Source of the DNA: Mucilaginibacter paludis DSM 18603
GTDB lineage: Bacteria > Bacteroidota > Bacteroidia > Sphingobacteriales > Sphingobacteriaceae
Assembly: GCF_000166195.2 (NCBI RefSeq)
Contig: NZ_CM001403.1
Coordinates: 3,738,432 to 3,802,431, forward strand
Direction: 5' to 3'
Length of the DNA: 64,000 nt
In this document: positions 44,324 through 52,707 of the stretch, piece after piece
How the letters are laid out: each line of letters begins with the position of its first letter
Numbering within the stretch: the first letter of the stretch is position 1
The notes under the pieces: model-generated
What the model saw: the letters and a program-made list of their open reading frames with translations, nothing else
The model's database searches: none
Told to the model about the DNA's origin: nothing
Translations under genes and position numbers: made by a program

Positions 44324-44434
44324 TGTGCAAATGAGTGAATGTGCAGATGTGCAAATGAAAAATCAGTGTTGATATTTTTAAATGAGGAAATGTGCTTTGC
44401 ATTTTTCCTCATTTAATTTACCATTTTGCACATT
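44322..44434. repeat. Nested palindromic intergenic element
   Basis: About 113 bases. Outer arms AATGTGCAAATG (44322-44333) and its near-perfect complement (44422-44434) enclose an inner 11-base perfect stem AAATGAGGAAA (44380-44390 and 44404-44414). The first 35 bases hold GTGCAAATGA, GTGCAGAT and GTGCAAATGA in tandem. It lies directly after the cphA stop codon. It could be a REP/MITE-like dispersed element or an elaborate terminator. Confidence 0.5.
44380..44414. terminator. Hairpin terminator between cphA and the DUF4844 gene
   Basis: Stem AAATGAGGAAA (44380-44390) pairs with TTTCCTCATTT (44404-44414), 13-base loop; flanking bases extend the pairing imperfectly inside. It lies between convergent genes, so it can serve both strands. 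Forms the core of the larger palindromic element. Confidence 0.6.
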
Positions 44435-44443
44435 GATGGCAGT

Positions 44444-44881
44444 TTATTTTTTCTTACTTGGGTCAAAGCAGTACATCCAATTGTTGAGTTGTCCGTTTGA
44501 GCTTTTAAGGCCTACACAGTCCATTAATTCCTCAAAATAATGGCATATCCTTTCCCTGTCTTCAGTATCGAGTTCAAGATATAATCTGTCGAATCTGGCT
44601 AAGCCAGTGGCAATGTTACTCTGGAATTTTTCTTCCGTAGGATGGTTGCCTGTTGTATGTAGAAAATCCTTGGCCGCCTCATTGATCAAACCCGTTAACT
44701 CTGGTTTTAGCTTCGGGTTCCCTAATCCGTTATATAGCGTGGCGGGTTCTTCATTAAATTTTGACTTCGCAATAAACTTATCAAGCTTCTGTTTAGCGTT
44801 TGCATTAACTTTCATTGGTGAGTTAATTTGGTTGCAAGCTATCATAAAAATCGCAATCAACAATGGGCTTAGTAACTTCAT
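44444..44881 (-). CDS. DUF4844 family lipoprotein
   Basis: From the ATG at 44881, 145 residues: lipoprotein signal MKLLSPLLIAIFMIACNQ (lipobox ending IAC) and a DUF4844-like domain with ATLYNGLGNPKLKPELTGLINEAAKDF and LDTEDRERICHYFEELMDCVGLKSS, which I recognise from that family. The longer frame up to 44971 lacks a sensible signal and overlaps the next gene. Function of the family is unknown. Confidence 0.7.
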   Translation of the reverse strand: MKLLSPLLIAIFMIACNQINSPMKVNANAKQKLDKFIAKSKFNEEPATLYNGLGNPKLKPELTGLINEAAKDFLHTTGNHPTEEKFQSNIATGLARFDRLYLELDTEDRERICHYFEELMDCVGLKSSNGQLNNWMYCFDPSKKK

Positions 44882-44901
44882 ATCTCTGTTTAAAGGTAAA
44901 T

Positions 44902-45525
44902 TTATTTTTTTCGGCTCTCCAAATAAAAATGCCATAATAGCATGGTGGCAATGGTTTGGTTTGGTTTCCATTGCCTGGCTATAGCTAAAACCTCTTCCCG
45001 GGTTGCTAAGGGGATATTTTTAACCTTTTTTAAGGCGTTTACCGCCGCCAGGTCGCCGATGGGAAATACATCACCATGATGAACAATAAATATCAGGTAG
45101 ATATCTACCGTCCAGTTGCCTATGCCTTTAATGGAGGTCAGCTTTTGGCGGATGTGCTCGTCGGGCATTAATTCTAATTCTTCGAGCGATAGGTTGCCGT
45201 TCAATATGTTTTCGGCGAGGTGGCGTATGTAAACGGTTTTTTGCCGGCTAAAGTAACAGGCTTTGAGCTCTTCATCGGTCAATAACATCACCCGCGCCGG
45301 AGTGATCTCCTGTATCTTTTCCTTCAGCTTATTTAATGTTGCAAGAGCTGAAGCCAATGATACCTGCTGCTCCAGGATAATATGCACCAGCGACTCGAAT
45401 GTATTAGGGCGCGACCAGAATGGCGGGTAGCCGTATTGCCGGATGATGGCGTATAAGTCCGCATCCTGGGCGGCAAGCCTGTCGCAAAGCTGGTGATAGT
45501 TATCCCGGTTAAACTGGCTAAACAT
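44902..45525 (-). CDS. DNA-3-methyladenine glycosylase II (AlkA-like)
   Basis: Base-excision-repair glycosylase of the HhH-GPD superfamily, 207 residues. Helix-hairpin-helix LTSIKGIGNWTVDIYLIF, followed by the catalytic Asp in FPIGDLAAVNAL, and FESLVHIILEQQVSLASA near the N-terminus. Lacks the N-terminal AlkA domain, as in the shorter bacterial forms. Diverges from the MutS-like gene with a 36-base gap. Confidence 0.9.
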   Translation of the reverse strand: MFSQFNRDNYHQLCDRLAAQDADLYAIIRQYGYPPFWSRPNTFESLVHIILEQQVSLASALATLNKLKEKIQEITPARVMLLTDEELKACYFSRQKTVYIRHLAENILNGNLSLEELELMPDEHIRQKLTSIKGIGNWTVDIYLIFIVHHGDVFPIGDLAAVNALKKVKNIPLATREEVLAIARQWKPNQTIATMLLWHFYLESRKK

Positions 45526-45561
45526 GGGGTTAAATTAATTAAATAATTATACTTTTAGTTG

Positions 45562-47232
45562 ATGATAGTTGTGCTCGTATTAATCGTTTTAATTTTATCG
45601 CTTTACCTGTACTCCGGGTACAGGGCTATTGGTAAGCGGCAGGCCTTAACGGAGGATATCAACGAAGCCTGGGCCAAGCCCCTTGATAACTACCGTGATA
45701 TTAACCTGATAGCATCCTATCATCATTATTTAAAAACCGAAAGCGCGGTATCCGATTCAATCGCGGCTGATATCGACCTGGAAAGTGTTTTTTATTATGC
45801 CGACAGAACAAGCTCTAAAATCGGTCAGCAATGTTTATATCATCAATTGCGCTCGCCGGAAACCGATGCTGAAAATCTGCAAAAGCTGGACCAGTTGACT
45901 GAGCAGTTAACCGCAGATGAAGAAACACGCACAGCGATACAACTGGAACTATCCAGATTAAATCATAAAAATGCCTATTACCTGCACGAGCTTTTTAATG
46001 GCAGGCATATTCCATTTTACAGCGCTTTACTGATCCAGTACATTCGCTTTGCCTGGTTCCTGTGGATCGTGACCCTGGTTTTAACTATCATTACGCACGC
46101 TCAATTGCTTTTTTTATTGGCGTTGGGTTTAACCTTGTTTAATTTCTATCTGCATTACAGCAACAAAAAAAATATACTGAGCTATGTGCATTCGCTGCCG
46201 CAGCTTTATGTGTTAATTCAAGTTGCGAAAAATATGACCCAAAGGGTTGAGTTTGCCGGTAACGAAGCCATTCCACAACATTTACAAAAGCTGAATAGCC
46301 TGAAAAGGTCGCTCCGCTTTGTGAACTTTGAAGACCGTGTAGCCAGTAACGACCCTACCGATTTAATTTATGCGTTTTGGGAGCTTTTTAAAACTACCTT
46401 GCTTATTGAGCCGGCCATGTTTATTGCGTCTATTGATAAAGTAGCCGCAGGCCGAGAGGATATTGAAGCGTTGTTTAAATATATCGGCCAAATTGATATG
46501 GCAATCTCCGTACAATCGTTCAGGCTCAGCTTACCTTATTACAGCAAGCCCGATTTTATAAGCGATTATCATACGTTGAGTGTTACCGATTTATACCATC
46601 CGCTGGTTGAGCATTGTGTACCGAATAGCCTGGTTACGCTGGATAGCCAGGGTGTGTTGGTTACGGGCTCCAACATGTCGGGCAAAACCACGTTTATCCG
46701 GGCAATGGCTGTTAACGCGCTGCTTTCGCAAACTTTATTTACATCGTGCACACGTAAATACCAGGCTCCGTTTGTGCAGCTTTTTACCAGTATCCGCATC
46801 AACGATGATATGGAAGAGCATAAAAGTTATTTCCAGGCCGAGGCCTTATCTGTGCTCAACATCATGACCCAGAGCAAGTCCCGGCCAGTTAAAAGTTTGG
46901 TAATTATCGACGAGATTTTCCGCGGAACCAATACCATAGAGCGGGTGGCGGGCGCCAAAGCAATATTATCGTATTTTACAGCTAACCAAAGTTTTGTTTT
47001 TGTTTCCACTCACGATTTGGAATTGGCCGAATTATTGGGAACCGAATATGCTGTTTATTGCTTTGAAGAAAAGGTGGCGGATACGCGCTTGGTTTTTGAT
47101 TATAAAATAAAGCCAGGCATCCTGAAACACAAAAACGCCATTGCTATTATGGCCGGTTTAGGCTATCCCGAATCGGTTATTGCGGATGCTTACGCGATGA
47201 GCGAACAGTTGCGTGAGAAGTATAAGTTATAG
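45562..47232 (+). CDS. Membrane-anchored MutS-like ATPase
   Basis: A 556-residue protein related to the C-terminal half of MutS: core-domain helices (about 70-330), then ATPase domain with Walker A VTGSNMSGKTTFIRAM, Walker B SLVIIDEIFRGTNTIERV and the signature SVFVSTHD-like stretch FVFVSTHDLEL. Unlike MutS it begins with a transmembrane helix (MIVVLVLIVLILSLYLY) and has two more hydrophobic segments (about 167-185, 190-207), so it is probably membrane-bound. No mismatch-binding domain I and no endonuclease domain. Start at the second of the TTG/ATG pair. Role unknown. Confidence 0.85.
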   Translation: MIVVLVLIVLILSLYLYSGYRAIGKRQALTEDINEAWAKPLDNYRDINLIASYHHYLKTESAVSDSIAADIDLESVFYYADRTSSKIGQQCLYHQLRSPETDAENLQKLDQLTEQLTADEETRTAIQLELSRLNHKNAYYLHELFNGRHIPFYSALLIQYIRFAWFLWIVTLVLTIITHAQLLFLLALGLTLFNFYLHYSNKKNILSYVHSLPQLYVLIQVAKNMTQRVEFAGNEAIPQHLQKLNSLKRSLRFVNFEDRVASNDPTDLIYAFWELFKTTLLIEPAMFIASIDKVAAGREDIEALFKYIGQIDMAISVQSFRLSLPYYSKPDFISDYHTLSVTDLYHPLVEHCVPNSLVTLDSQGVLVTGSNMSGKTTFIRAMAVNALLSQTLFTSCTRKYQAPFVQLFTSIRINDDMEEHKSYFQAEALSVLNIMTQSKSRPVKSLVIIDEIFRGTNTIERVAGAKAILSYFTANQSFVFVSTHDLELAELLGTEYAVYCFEEKVADTRLVFDYKIKPGILKHKNAIAIMAGLGYPESVIADAYAMSEQLREKYKL

Positions 47233-47241
47233 GTTGATTAG
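47211..47241 (+). repeat. 3' end of the MutS-like gene, repeated downstream
   Basis: This 31-base stretch covering the last codons and stop of the MutS-like gene recurs at 48126-48156 with three mismatches. The copy frames one side of the orphan HTH insertion; see the duplication finding. Confidence 0.75.
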
Positions 47242-47280
47242 AATTATACAAGTGCGAAATGTGGTTTCCGGACAAACAGT

Positions 47281-47604
47281 TTATATATTAACTATAGTGC
47301 CCCCAGGTTGAAGTGTGCCATTCAAAACTGCGATTATTTGAGGAACTAATTGAGATAGGGTTAAGTAGGTATTATCCCTGGCATTTAAAACTAAAACAGG
47401 TAAGGGATATTTTTGAAAGTTTTGCTGATATTGAATATTCTTATCAAATGTTAATAACACATCAAATTCATCTTTTTGCATTAACTTCAATAATTCGCCG
47501 TTTTTTATACCGTTCCAACCCAGATCCCGAACGGTATAAACTTCGTGTGGTGTTAAGTCAGCTTTCAATCTTTTAGGAAGATTCTCATCAAGCAACAGCT
47601 TCAT
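47281..47604 (-). CDS. DUF5615 PIN-like toxin
   Basis: A 107-residue protein of the DUF5615 family, a PIN-like fold used as the toxin of type II systems with DUF433 antitoxins. N-terminal LLLDENLPKRLK carries the first acidic residue, then TVRDLGWNGIKNGELLKLM and FDVLLTFDKNIQYQQN with further acidic active-site candidates. I use the ATG at 47604; the open frame reaches 47616. Overlaps the DUF433 antitoxin gene by 17 bases and is transcribed after it. RNase activity inferred from family. Confidence 0.87.
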   Translation of the reverse strand: MKLLLDENLPKRLKADLTPHEVYTVRDLGWNGIKNGELLKLMQKDEFDVLLTFDKNIQYQQNFQKYPLPVLVLNARDNTYLTLSQLVPQIIAVLNGTLQPGGTIVNI

Positions 47605-47830
47605 ATAGTTTTTCAATATTGCTCGACATCAGTATGGTATTGGCTATTTCAAGTATGGCAATGGCCTGCTCCTTTTTTACCGAAGGAAAATCCTCCAAAA
47701 ACTCATCCAGCGTAATCCCGTTTTCGAGATGATCGATTAATGATTCTACCGGTACCCGTGTTCCTTTAAAAACAGGTTTTCCAAATAGAATATCCTGATC
47801 AATGGTGATAAACTCTTTAACTGCTATCAT
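47588..47830 (-). CDS. DUF433 antitoxin
   Basis: An 80-residue protein of the DUF433 family: ITIDQDILFGKPVFKGTRVPVESLIDHLENG is the family signature, followed by ITLDEFLEDFPSVKKEQAIAILEIANTI. Acts as DNA-binding antitoxin and autoregulator of DUF433-DUF5615 modules. Precedes the toxin in the same operon, overlapping it. Confidence 0.88.
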   Translation of the reverse strand: MIAVKEFITIDQDILFGKPVFKGTRVPVESLIDHLENGITLDEFLEDFPSVKKEQAIAILEIANTILMSSNIEKLYEAVA

Positions 47831-47896
47831 AACTCTAAAATACTAAAAATTAACCAATTCAAAATAGTATCACAGAAATTCATAGCTTATTAATGG

Positions 47897-48083
47897 AACA
47901 TCTTTTACCAACAAAATCAGGATTTAAGTTTTAGATTTTCCTAAATTTACTTTTATGAGCACGCTACCACCATTGGCCGAACGTATGCGCCCAGAAAATC
48001 TGGACGAGTATATTGGGCAAAAGCATTTGGTAGGGCTGGCAGCGGTATCGCAAAACTCAATAGAACCAGGTTCGTTACCATAG
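47897..48083 (+). pseudogene. Truncated second copy of the rarA promoter and 5' end
   Basis: Aligns without gaps to 48576-48762, 679 bases downstream, covering 58 bases before the rarA start plus its first 42 codons, at roughly 85% identity by eye. The open frame (ATG at 47955) reads 42 residues beginning MSTLPPLAERMRPENLDEYI and ends in TAG at 48081, where the real gene continues. It retains RarA-like residues but lost the P-loop. A remnant of duplication or of recombination with a related strain's DNA. Confidence 0.85.
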
Positions 48084-48125
48084 CTTTAAGTATTGGTGAT
48101 TTGTACCGTCAGCGGGTTGAGTATT

Positions 48126-48156
48126 GCGGGAGAAGTATAAGTTGTAGGTAGATTAG
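48126..48156 (+). repeat. Copy of the MutS-like gene's 3' end
   Basis: Thirty-one bases matching 47211-47241 with three mismatches. It sits between the truncated rarA copy and the HTH gene, so the order tail-insert-rarA-start is present twice. Confidence 0.75.
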
Positions 48157-48165
48157 CTTACTCGA

Positions 48166-48552
48166 TCAAATATGCTCCAAAATAAATCGAGGATCGATAT
48201 TTAACTTATTATAAAGAGCCTTTAAGAAAAAAATATCCGGCTGCCGCTTGCCTGTAAGTATTTGGGATAATTTCGGCTTTCCAATACCCAATTTATCGGC
48301 CAACTTGGCCTGTGAAAGTTTATTTTCATACATAAACAGTTCAACAATTTCAGTTAGCGACTGGGGTTGTTGAACTGGTTTAAGCTTCAGTATCTCGTCC
48401 TCGTAACGTTCAGCGGCAACAGTCATTTCCTTTAGTTTTTCCACATCTGCTTCCGTCAAATGATCTTCGCCTTGATTCATTAAATCATAAATGGCTCTCA
48501 TTGTTTTGTAATAGTTTTTATCTGTTATGGTTAACTTTTCTTTTCTCATCAT
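48166..48552 (-). CDS. HigA-like HTH antitoxin without an adjacent toxin
   Basis: A 128-residue protein with an N-terminal helical region (YYKTMRAIYDLMNQGEDHLTEADVEKLKEMTVAAERYEDE, typical of HigA-type antitoxins) and a C-terminal Xre helix-turn-helix: NKLSQAKLADKLGIGKPKLSQILTGKRQP. HigB toxin genes normally sit just upstream, but here upstream is rarA (divergent), and downstream only the duplicated scraps. Either the toxin was lost or it acts alone. Confidence 0.8.
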   Translation of the reverse strand: MMRKEKLTITDKNYYKTMRAIYDLMNQGEDHLTEADVEKLKEMTVAAERYEDEILKLKPVQQPQSLTEIVELFMYENKLSQAKLADKLGIGKPKLSQILTGKRQPDIFFLKALYNKLNIDPRFILEHI

Positions 48553-48633
48553 TGAAACAAAAACTATATAGGCAAAACATCTTTTGCTAACAAAATTAGG
48601 ATTTAAGTTTCAGATTTTCCTAAATTTACTTTT

Positions 48634-49914
48634 ATGAGTACGCTACCACCATTGGCCGAACGTATGCGCCCAAAAAATCTGGACGAATATGTTGGGCAAA
48701 AGCATTTAGTAGGGCCGGGGGCTGTATTGCGCAAGGCGATAGAATCGGGTTCGTTACCGTCCATGATTTTCTGGGGGCCGCCTGGTGTTGGTAAAACTAC
48801 GCTGGCTTATATTATCTCTCAATCGTTAGACAGGCCTTTTTTCTCCCTGAGCGCCATTAACTCGGGCGTGAAGGATGTTCGCGAAGTAATTGAAAAAGCA
48901 TCCCTGTTAAAGCAGCAAGACGCTACCTTGCCTGTGTTGTTTATTGATGAAATTCATCGCTTCTCTAAATCACAACAGGATTCCTTATTGGGGGCAGTGG
49001 AGCGGGGTATAGTTACCTTAATTGGCGCTACTACCGAAAATCCTTCCTTCGAGGTAATCTCGGCTTTGCTTTCCCGCTGCCAGGTTTATATTTTAAAACC
49101 TTTGAGCGAGGACGACTTGATTCACCTGCTACAAACGTCGCAGCAGCAAGACGAAGTTTTAAAGAAGCGGAACATTACTATTGAAGACTATGAGGCGCTG
49201 ATACGCTTATCAGGTGGAGATGCACGCAAGCTGCTCAATATTTTTGAATTGCTGATCAACTCGCTGGATGGAGAAAGCATCACCATTACCAACGAACTTG
49301 TATTGGAGCATGTGCAGCAAAACCTGGCGCTGTATGATAAGGCAGGCGAGCAGCATTATGATATTATATCGGCCTTTATTAAATCCATGCGGGGGACCGA
49401 TCCCAACGGCGCCGTATACTGGCTGGCCCGGATGATAGTTGGCGGCGAGGACCCTTTGTTTATTGCCCGGCGGATGCTCATTTTAGCTTCGGAAGATATT
49501 GGCAATGCCAACCCCAACGCTTTGCTTTTGGCGCAAAGCTGTTTTAACGCGGTAAACGTGATCGGTATGCCCGAGTCGCAGCTGATCCTGTCGCAAACGG
49601 CTATTTATTTGGCAACTTCAGCTAAAAGCAATTCAGCCACCACGGCCATCGGTGCGGCAATAGCCATGGTGCGCGAAACCGGCGACCTGCCCGTACCCTT
49701 ACATTTACGTAATGCCCCAACCAAGCTGATGAAAAATATTGGCTATGGCAAAAATTACAAATACGCGCACAGTTTTGAAGGTAATTTTGCCGACCAGGAT
49801 TTTTTGCCCGAAGCTATCCGCGGAACAAAGTTATACCAGCCCGGTAACAATGCGCGCGAACTCGAATCTAAAGAGAAGCTAAAGAAACTCTGGGGCGACA
49901 GGTACAAATACTAA
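48634..49914 (+). CDS. rarA: Replication-associated recombination protein A
   Basis: AAA+ ATPase acting at stalled replication forks, related to clamp-loader subunits; also called MgsA. The 426-residue protein has the family length. Motifs: ERMRPKNLDEYVGQKHLVG at the N-terminus, Walker A WGPPGVGKTT, Walker B VLFIDEIHRFSKSQQD, sensor 1 LIGATTENPSFEV, sensor 2 SGGDARKLLN, and the C-terminal tetramerisation region with ILASEDIGNANP. Promoter region conserved in the truncated upstream copy. Confidence 0.96.
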   Translation: MSTLPPLAERMRPKNLDEYVGQKHLVGPGAVLRKAIESGSLPSMIFWGPPGVGKTTLAYIISQSLDRPFFSLSAINSGVKDVREVIEKASLLKQQDATLPVLFIDEIHRFSKSQQDSLLGAVERGIVTLIGATTENPSFEVISALLSRCQVYILKPLSEDDLIHLLQTSQQQDEVLKKRNITIEDYEALIRLSGGDARKLLNIFELLINSLDGESITITNELVLEHVQQNLALYDKAGEQHYDIISAFIKSMRGTDPNGAVYWLARMIVGGEDPLFIARRMLILASEDIGNANPNALLLAQSCFNAVNVIGMPESQLILSQTAIYLATSAKSNSATTAIGAAIAMVRETGDLPVPLHLRNAPTKLMKNIGYGKNYKYAHSFEGNFADQDFLPEAIRGTKLYQPGNNARELESKEKLKKLWGDRYKY

Positions 49915-49968
49915 ATCGCTCTTTGCAAAGGCATAAATGCACAAAAACTGATTAATTGAACATCCTGA

Positions 49969-51441
49969 ATGACATCAACCTTTATCCGGCACGAATTAAA
50001 GGCCTTTTGGCGATCTAAAAATACGGGCAAGGCCGTAGCGGTGCGCATTATTATGGGTATATTAATATTATACCTGTTTTTAAATGTGCTTGTTGTAGCA
50101 TACCTGATGGATAAGATACTTGACCATGCTTTTCCTGACGAAAGCGTGGTTACTTCATTTTCAGGAATTTTGCTGTATTATTTTTTAATAGACTTGTTAT
50201 TGCGCTTCCAGTTACAAGAGCTGCCTACGCTCCGCGTGCAACCGTATTTGCATCTACCTATAAAAAAAAATACGGTGGTGCGTTATTTGTCGTTCGCCTC
50301 GCTGCAGTCGTTTTTTAACTTGTGGCCCATCCTGCTTTTTACCCCTATCCTGCTAAAGGTTATCCGCCCCGAACTTGGCTTAACAACAGCACTGGTGTTT
50401 TTTGTTGCCATTATGGCTTTAACGGTATTTAATAACTATCTCAGCCTGTATATAAAACGGCGTTCCAATTTAAACGGGTGGGTATCCGTAGGTTTCGCCA
50501 TAGCTATGGCGCTGATCATGGCCTCCGATTTTACATGGCATATCATTTCCATGCGCCAGCCATCCCAATGGTTTTTTGGGCATCTGCATACGCGCCCCTT
50601 ATGGTTGCTTTTGCCGGTAGTGCTGGCTGCTGGCATGTATTATATTAACTTTTTATACCTCAAACAAAACCTTTACCTGGAAGAACTGGGATCGCGTAAA
50701 ACGGCTTACAAAAGCAGTACAGAGATTCCGGTATTAAATCGTTTTGGCAGCGTTGGCGATTTGGTGGGTAATGAGGTTAAACTCATCCTGCGTAACAAGC
50801 GCCCCCGGTCGGCCCTGGTGATGACGGTGATGTTCCTGCTGTATGGCTTGTTGTTTTATACCAACAAGCATTATGGTGACGGGTGGAAAGTTTTTTGCGG
50901 CATGTTTATGACGGGTATCTTCATTATCAACTACGGGCAGTTTATGTTTGGCTGGCAGGCCGGGCATTTTGATGGCCTGCTGGTAAGCAAAGTTAAGTTT
51001 AGCGATTTTTTGAAGGCCAAGTACCTGCTGTTTACCGGCGTATCAACTGTGGCATTTTTATTAACCTTGCCCTATGCCTATTTTGGCTGGCATATTATAG
51101 TGGTGCACTTTGTGATGTACATTTGGAATATCGGTGTTAATACATCTGTCGTGTTGTTTTTTGCCAACCGCAATTACAAACGCATCGACTTAACCAAAGG
51201 TGCATCCTTTAACTGGGAAGGGGTGGGGGCTACGCAGTTACTGTTAAGTTTGCCGCTGTTTTTGTTGCCGTTTGTATTTTACAGCCCGCTGGCCTGGTTG
51301 GGGCATCCTGATGTAGCTCTGGGTTTGCTGGCCGCAATAGGCTTGTTTTGTATACTTACCCGGGGCTATTGGATTGAAAAACTGGAAGCCGATTTTAACG
51401 AAAAAAGATATACCATAGCCGAAGGCTTTAGAAATAAATAG
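49969..51441 (+). CDS. DUF5687 family ABC-transporter permease
   Basis: A 490-residue membrane protein with about 10-12 transmembrane helices. The N-terminal IRHELKAFWRSKNTGKAVAVRI and the FQLQELPTLRVQPYLHLPI segment identify DUF5687, a Bacteroidetes permease family. The following ATPase gene starts directly at the next base, so the two form a transporter. Substrate unknown; exporters of this type are often linked to drug or lipid export. Confidence 0.85.
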   Translation: MTSTFIRHELKAFWRSKNTGKAVAVRIIMGILILYLFLNVLVVAYLMDKILDHAFPDESVVTSFSGILLYYFLIDLLLRFQLQELPTLRVQPYLHLPIKKNTVVRYLSFASLQSFFNLWPILLFTPILLKVIRPELGLTTALVFFVAIMALTVFNNYLSLYIKRRSNLNGWVSVGFAIAMALIMASDFTWHIISMRQPSQWFFGHLHTRPLWLLLPVVLAAGMYYINFLYLKQNLYLEELGSRKTAYKSSTEIPVLNRFGSVGDLVGNEVKLILRNKRPRSALVMTVMFLLYGLLFYTNKHYGDGWKVFCGMFMTGIFIINYGQFMFGWQAGHFDGLLVSKVKFSDFLKAKYLLFTGVSTVAFLLTLPYAYFGWHIIVVHFVMYIWNIGVNTSVVLFFANRNYKRIDLTKGASFNWEGVGATQLLLSLPLFLLPFVFYSPLAWLGHPDVALGLLAAIGLFCILTRGYWIEKLEADFNEKRYTIAEGFRNK

Positions 51442-52170
51442 ATGATGATAGCAATAAAAGACCTTAAAAAAATTTATGCCGGTGTTGTTGTGGTAGATGT
51501 GCCGTACCTGGAGATCCATAAGGGCGAGAGCATTGGCCTGGTAGGCAATAACGGCGCCGGTAAAACCACCCTTTTCAGGATGATGCTCGACCTGATCCGC
51601 CCTGAAAAAGGAGAGGTGCTTTCTAATGGCGAGAATGTGGCGCATAGCGAAAATTGGAAAAACTACACCGCCTCGTATTTGGATGAGGGCTTTTTAATAG
51701 ATTACCTTACACCCGAAGAATACTTTTATTTTATAGGCGGGCTGCACCAGCAGGGCCGCGCACAGGTAGACGAATTTTTAGCAGGCTTCGGCGATTTTTT
51801 TAACGGCGAAATACTTAAACGTGGCAAATACATCCGCGATCTGTCTAAAGGTAATCAGTGTAAGGTTGGTGTTGCCGCGTGCCTGTTACAAAATCCCGAA
51901 TTGCTGATGCTCGACGAGCCCTTTGCCAATATCGATCCAACTACACAGATCAGGCTAAAAAACCTGATCAAGGAGCTGAATAAATCCCGAGGTATGACAA
52001 CCATCGTATCCAGCCATGACCTTAACCATGTAACCGATGTTTGCGACCGGATTTTGTTAATGGAAAAAGGAAAAATCATTAAAGACATTGCTACCAACTC
52101 ATCCACATTAGCCGAACTGGAACAATACTTTTCGGTAGGAATAAGTGCCGCTGGTGAAGATGTGGTTTAA
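51442..52170 (+). CDS. ABC-transporter ATP-binding protein
   Basis: A 242-residue nucleotide-binding subunit: Walker A GLVGNNGAGKTTLFRMM, ABC signature LSKGNQCKVGVAACLL (degenerate LSGGQ), Walker B LLMLDEPFANIDP and switch His in IVSSHDLNHV. Partners with the DUF5687 permease directly upstream. The signature deviation Ser-Lys-Gly-Asn-Gln is common in export-type subfamilies. Confidence 0.92.
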   Translation: MMIAIKDLKKIYAGVVVVDVPYLEIHKGESIGLVGNNGAGKTTLFRMMLDLIRPEKGEVLSNGENVAHSENWKNYTASYLDEGFLIDYLTPEEYFYFIGGLHQQGRAQVDEFLAGFGDFFNGEILKRGKYIRDLSKGNQCKVGVAACLLQNPELLMLDEPFANIDPTTQIRLKNLIKELNKSRGMTTIVSSHDLNHVTDVCDRILLMEKGKIIKDIATNSSTLAELEQYFSVGISAAGEDVV

Positions 52171-52222
52171 CGGGATAAGATAGTGACGGGGGATGCCGGA
52201 AATGCCCGATAGCCGATCTCGT

Positions 52223-52696
52223 TTAGTTTATAGCCGATAAGGAAAGATTGTCTATATCGTTAATCAGCGTAGCTTTCATAAAGGCTATCTTTTTCTCCAA
52301 AAGCCCGGCTAACTCCAAAGTGGGCTCTGCGCGGAACGGAAAACAGAATTCGAGGGAACTTCCTGTTTTAATGTTTTTTATCCAGTTTTGAGATAGCCTG
52401 ATATAATCCTCAACCACTTCTCTGGTAGTTTGCGGCCCCTGGGTATCCAAATACATGGATGGAATATCGCCAACGATTATCCATAAAAGGTTGTCTTCAT
52501 CGCTTGATAAGTTGTCGATATCAAAAAGAAAAATACAAAATACCCGGCCAATGTTTGTGTATAAAAAGGCGTCTTTTATTTGGTTACACCAATGGAAACT
52601 TTTCAGGTAGTTGGTCGCGGTGACATACAAGGTTGTAACTTCTTCATAAAATTCAGTTTTAGGTGATAGATTGTTGCAATTAACAGGATAATGCAT
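52223..52696 (-). CDS. Conserved-looking hypothetical protein
   Basis: A 157-residue soluble protein with no recognised domain, containing LLWIIVGDIPSMYLDTQGPQTTREVVEDYIRLSQNWI. That mix of hydrophobic strands and helices, plus clear start and spacing (11 bases after the flavin-type gene on the same strand), supports a real gene. Similar sequences occur in Bacteroidetes, in my recollection, but without a function. Confidence 0.65.
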   Translation of the reverse strand: MHYPVNCNNLSPKTEFYEEVTTLYVTATNYLKSFHWCNQIKDAFLYTNIGRVFCIFLFDIDNLSSDEDNLLWIIVGDIPSMYLDTQGPQTTREVVEDYIRLSQNWIKNIKTGSSLEFCFPFRAEPTLELAGLLEKKIAFMKATLINDIDNLSLSAIN

Positions 52697-52707
52697 TGTG
52701 GTAAAGT

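Noticed and set aside
44324..44357. Repeated GTGCAAATG units as a CRISPR or tandem array
   Set aside because: Only three irregular copies without spacers; better read as part of a palindromic element.
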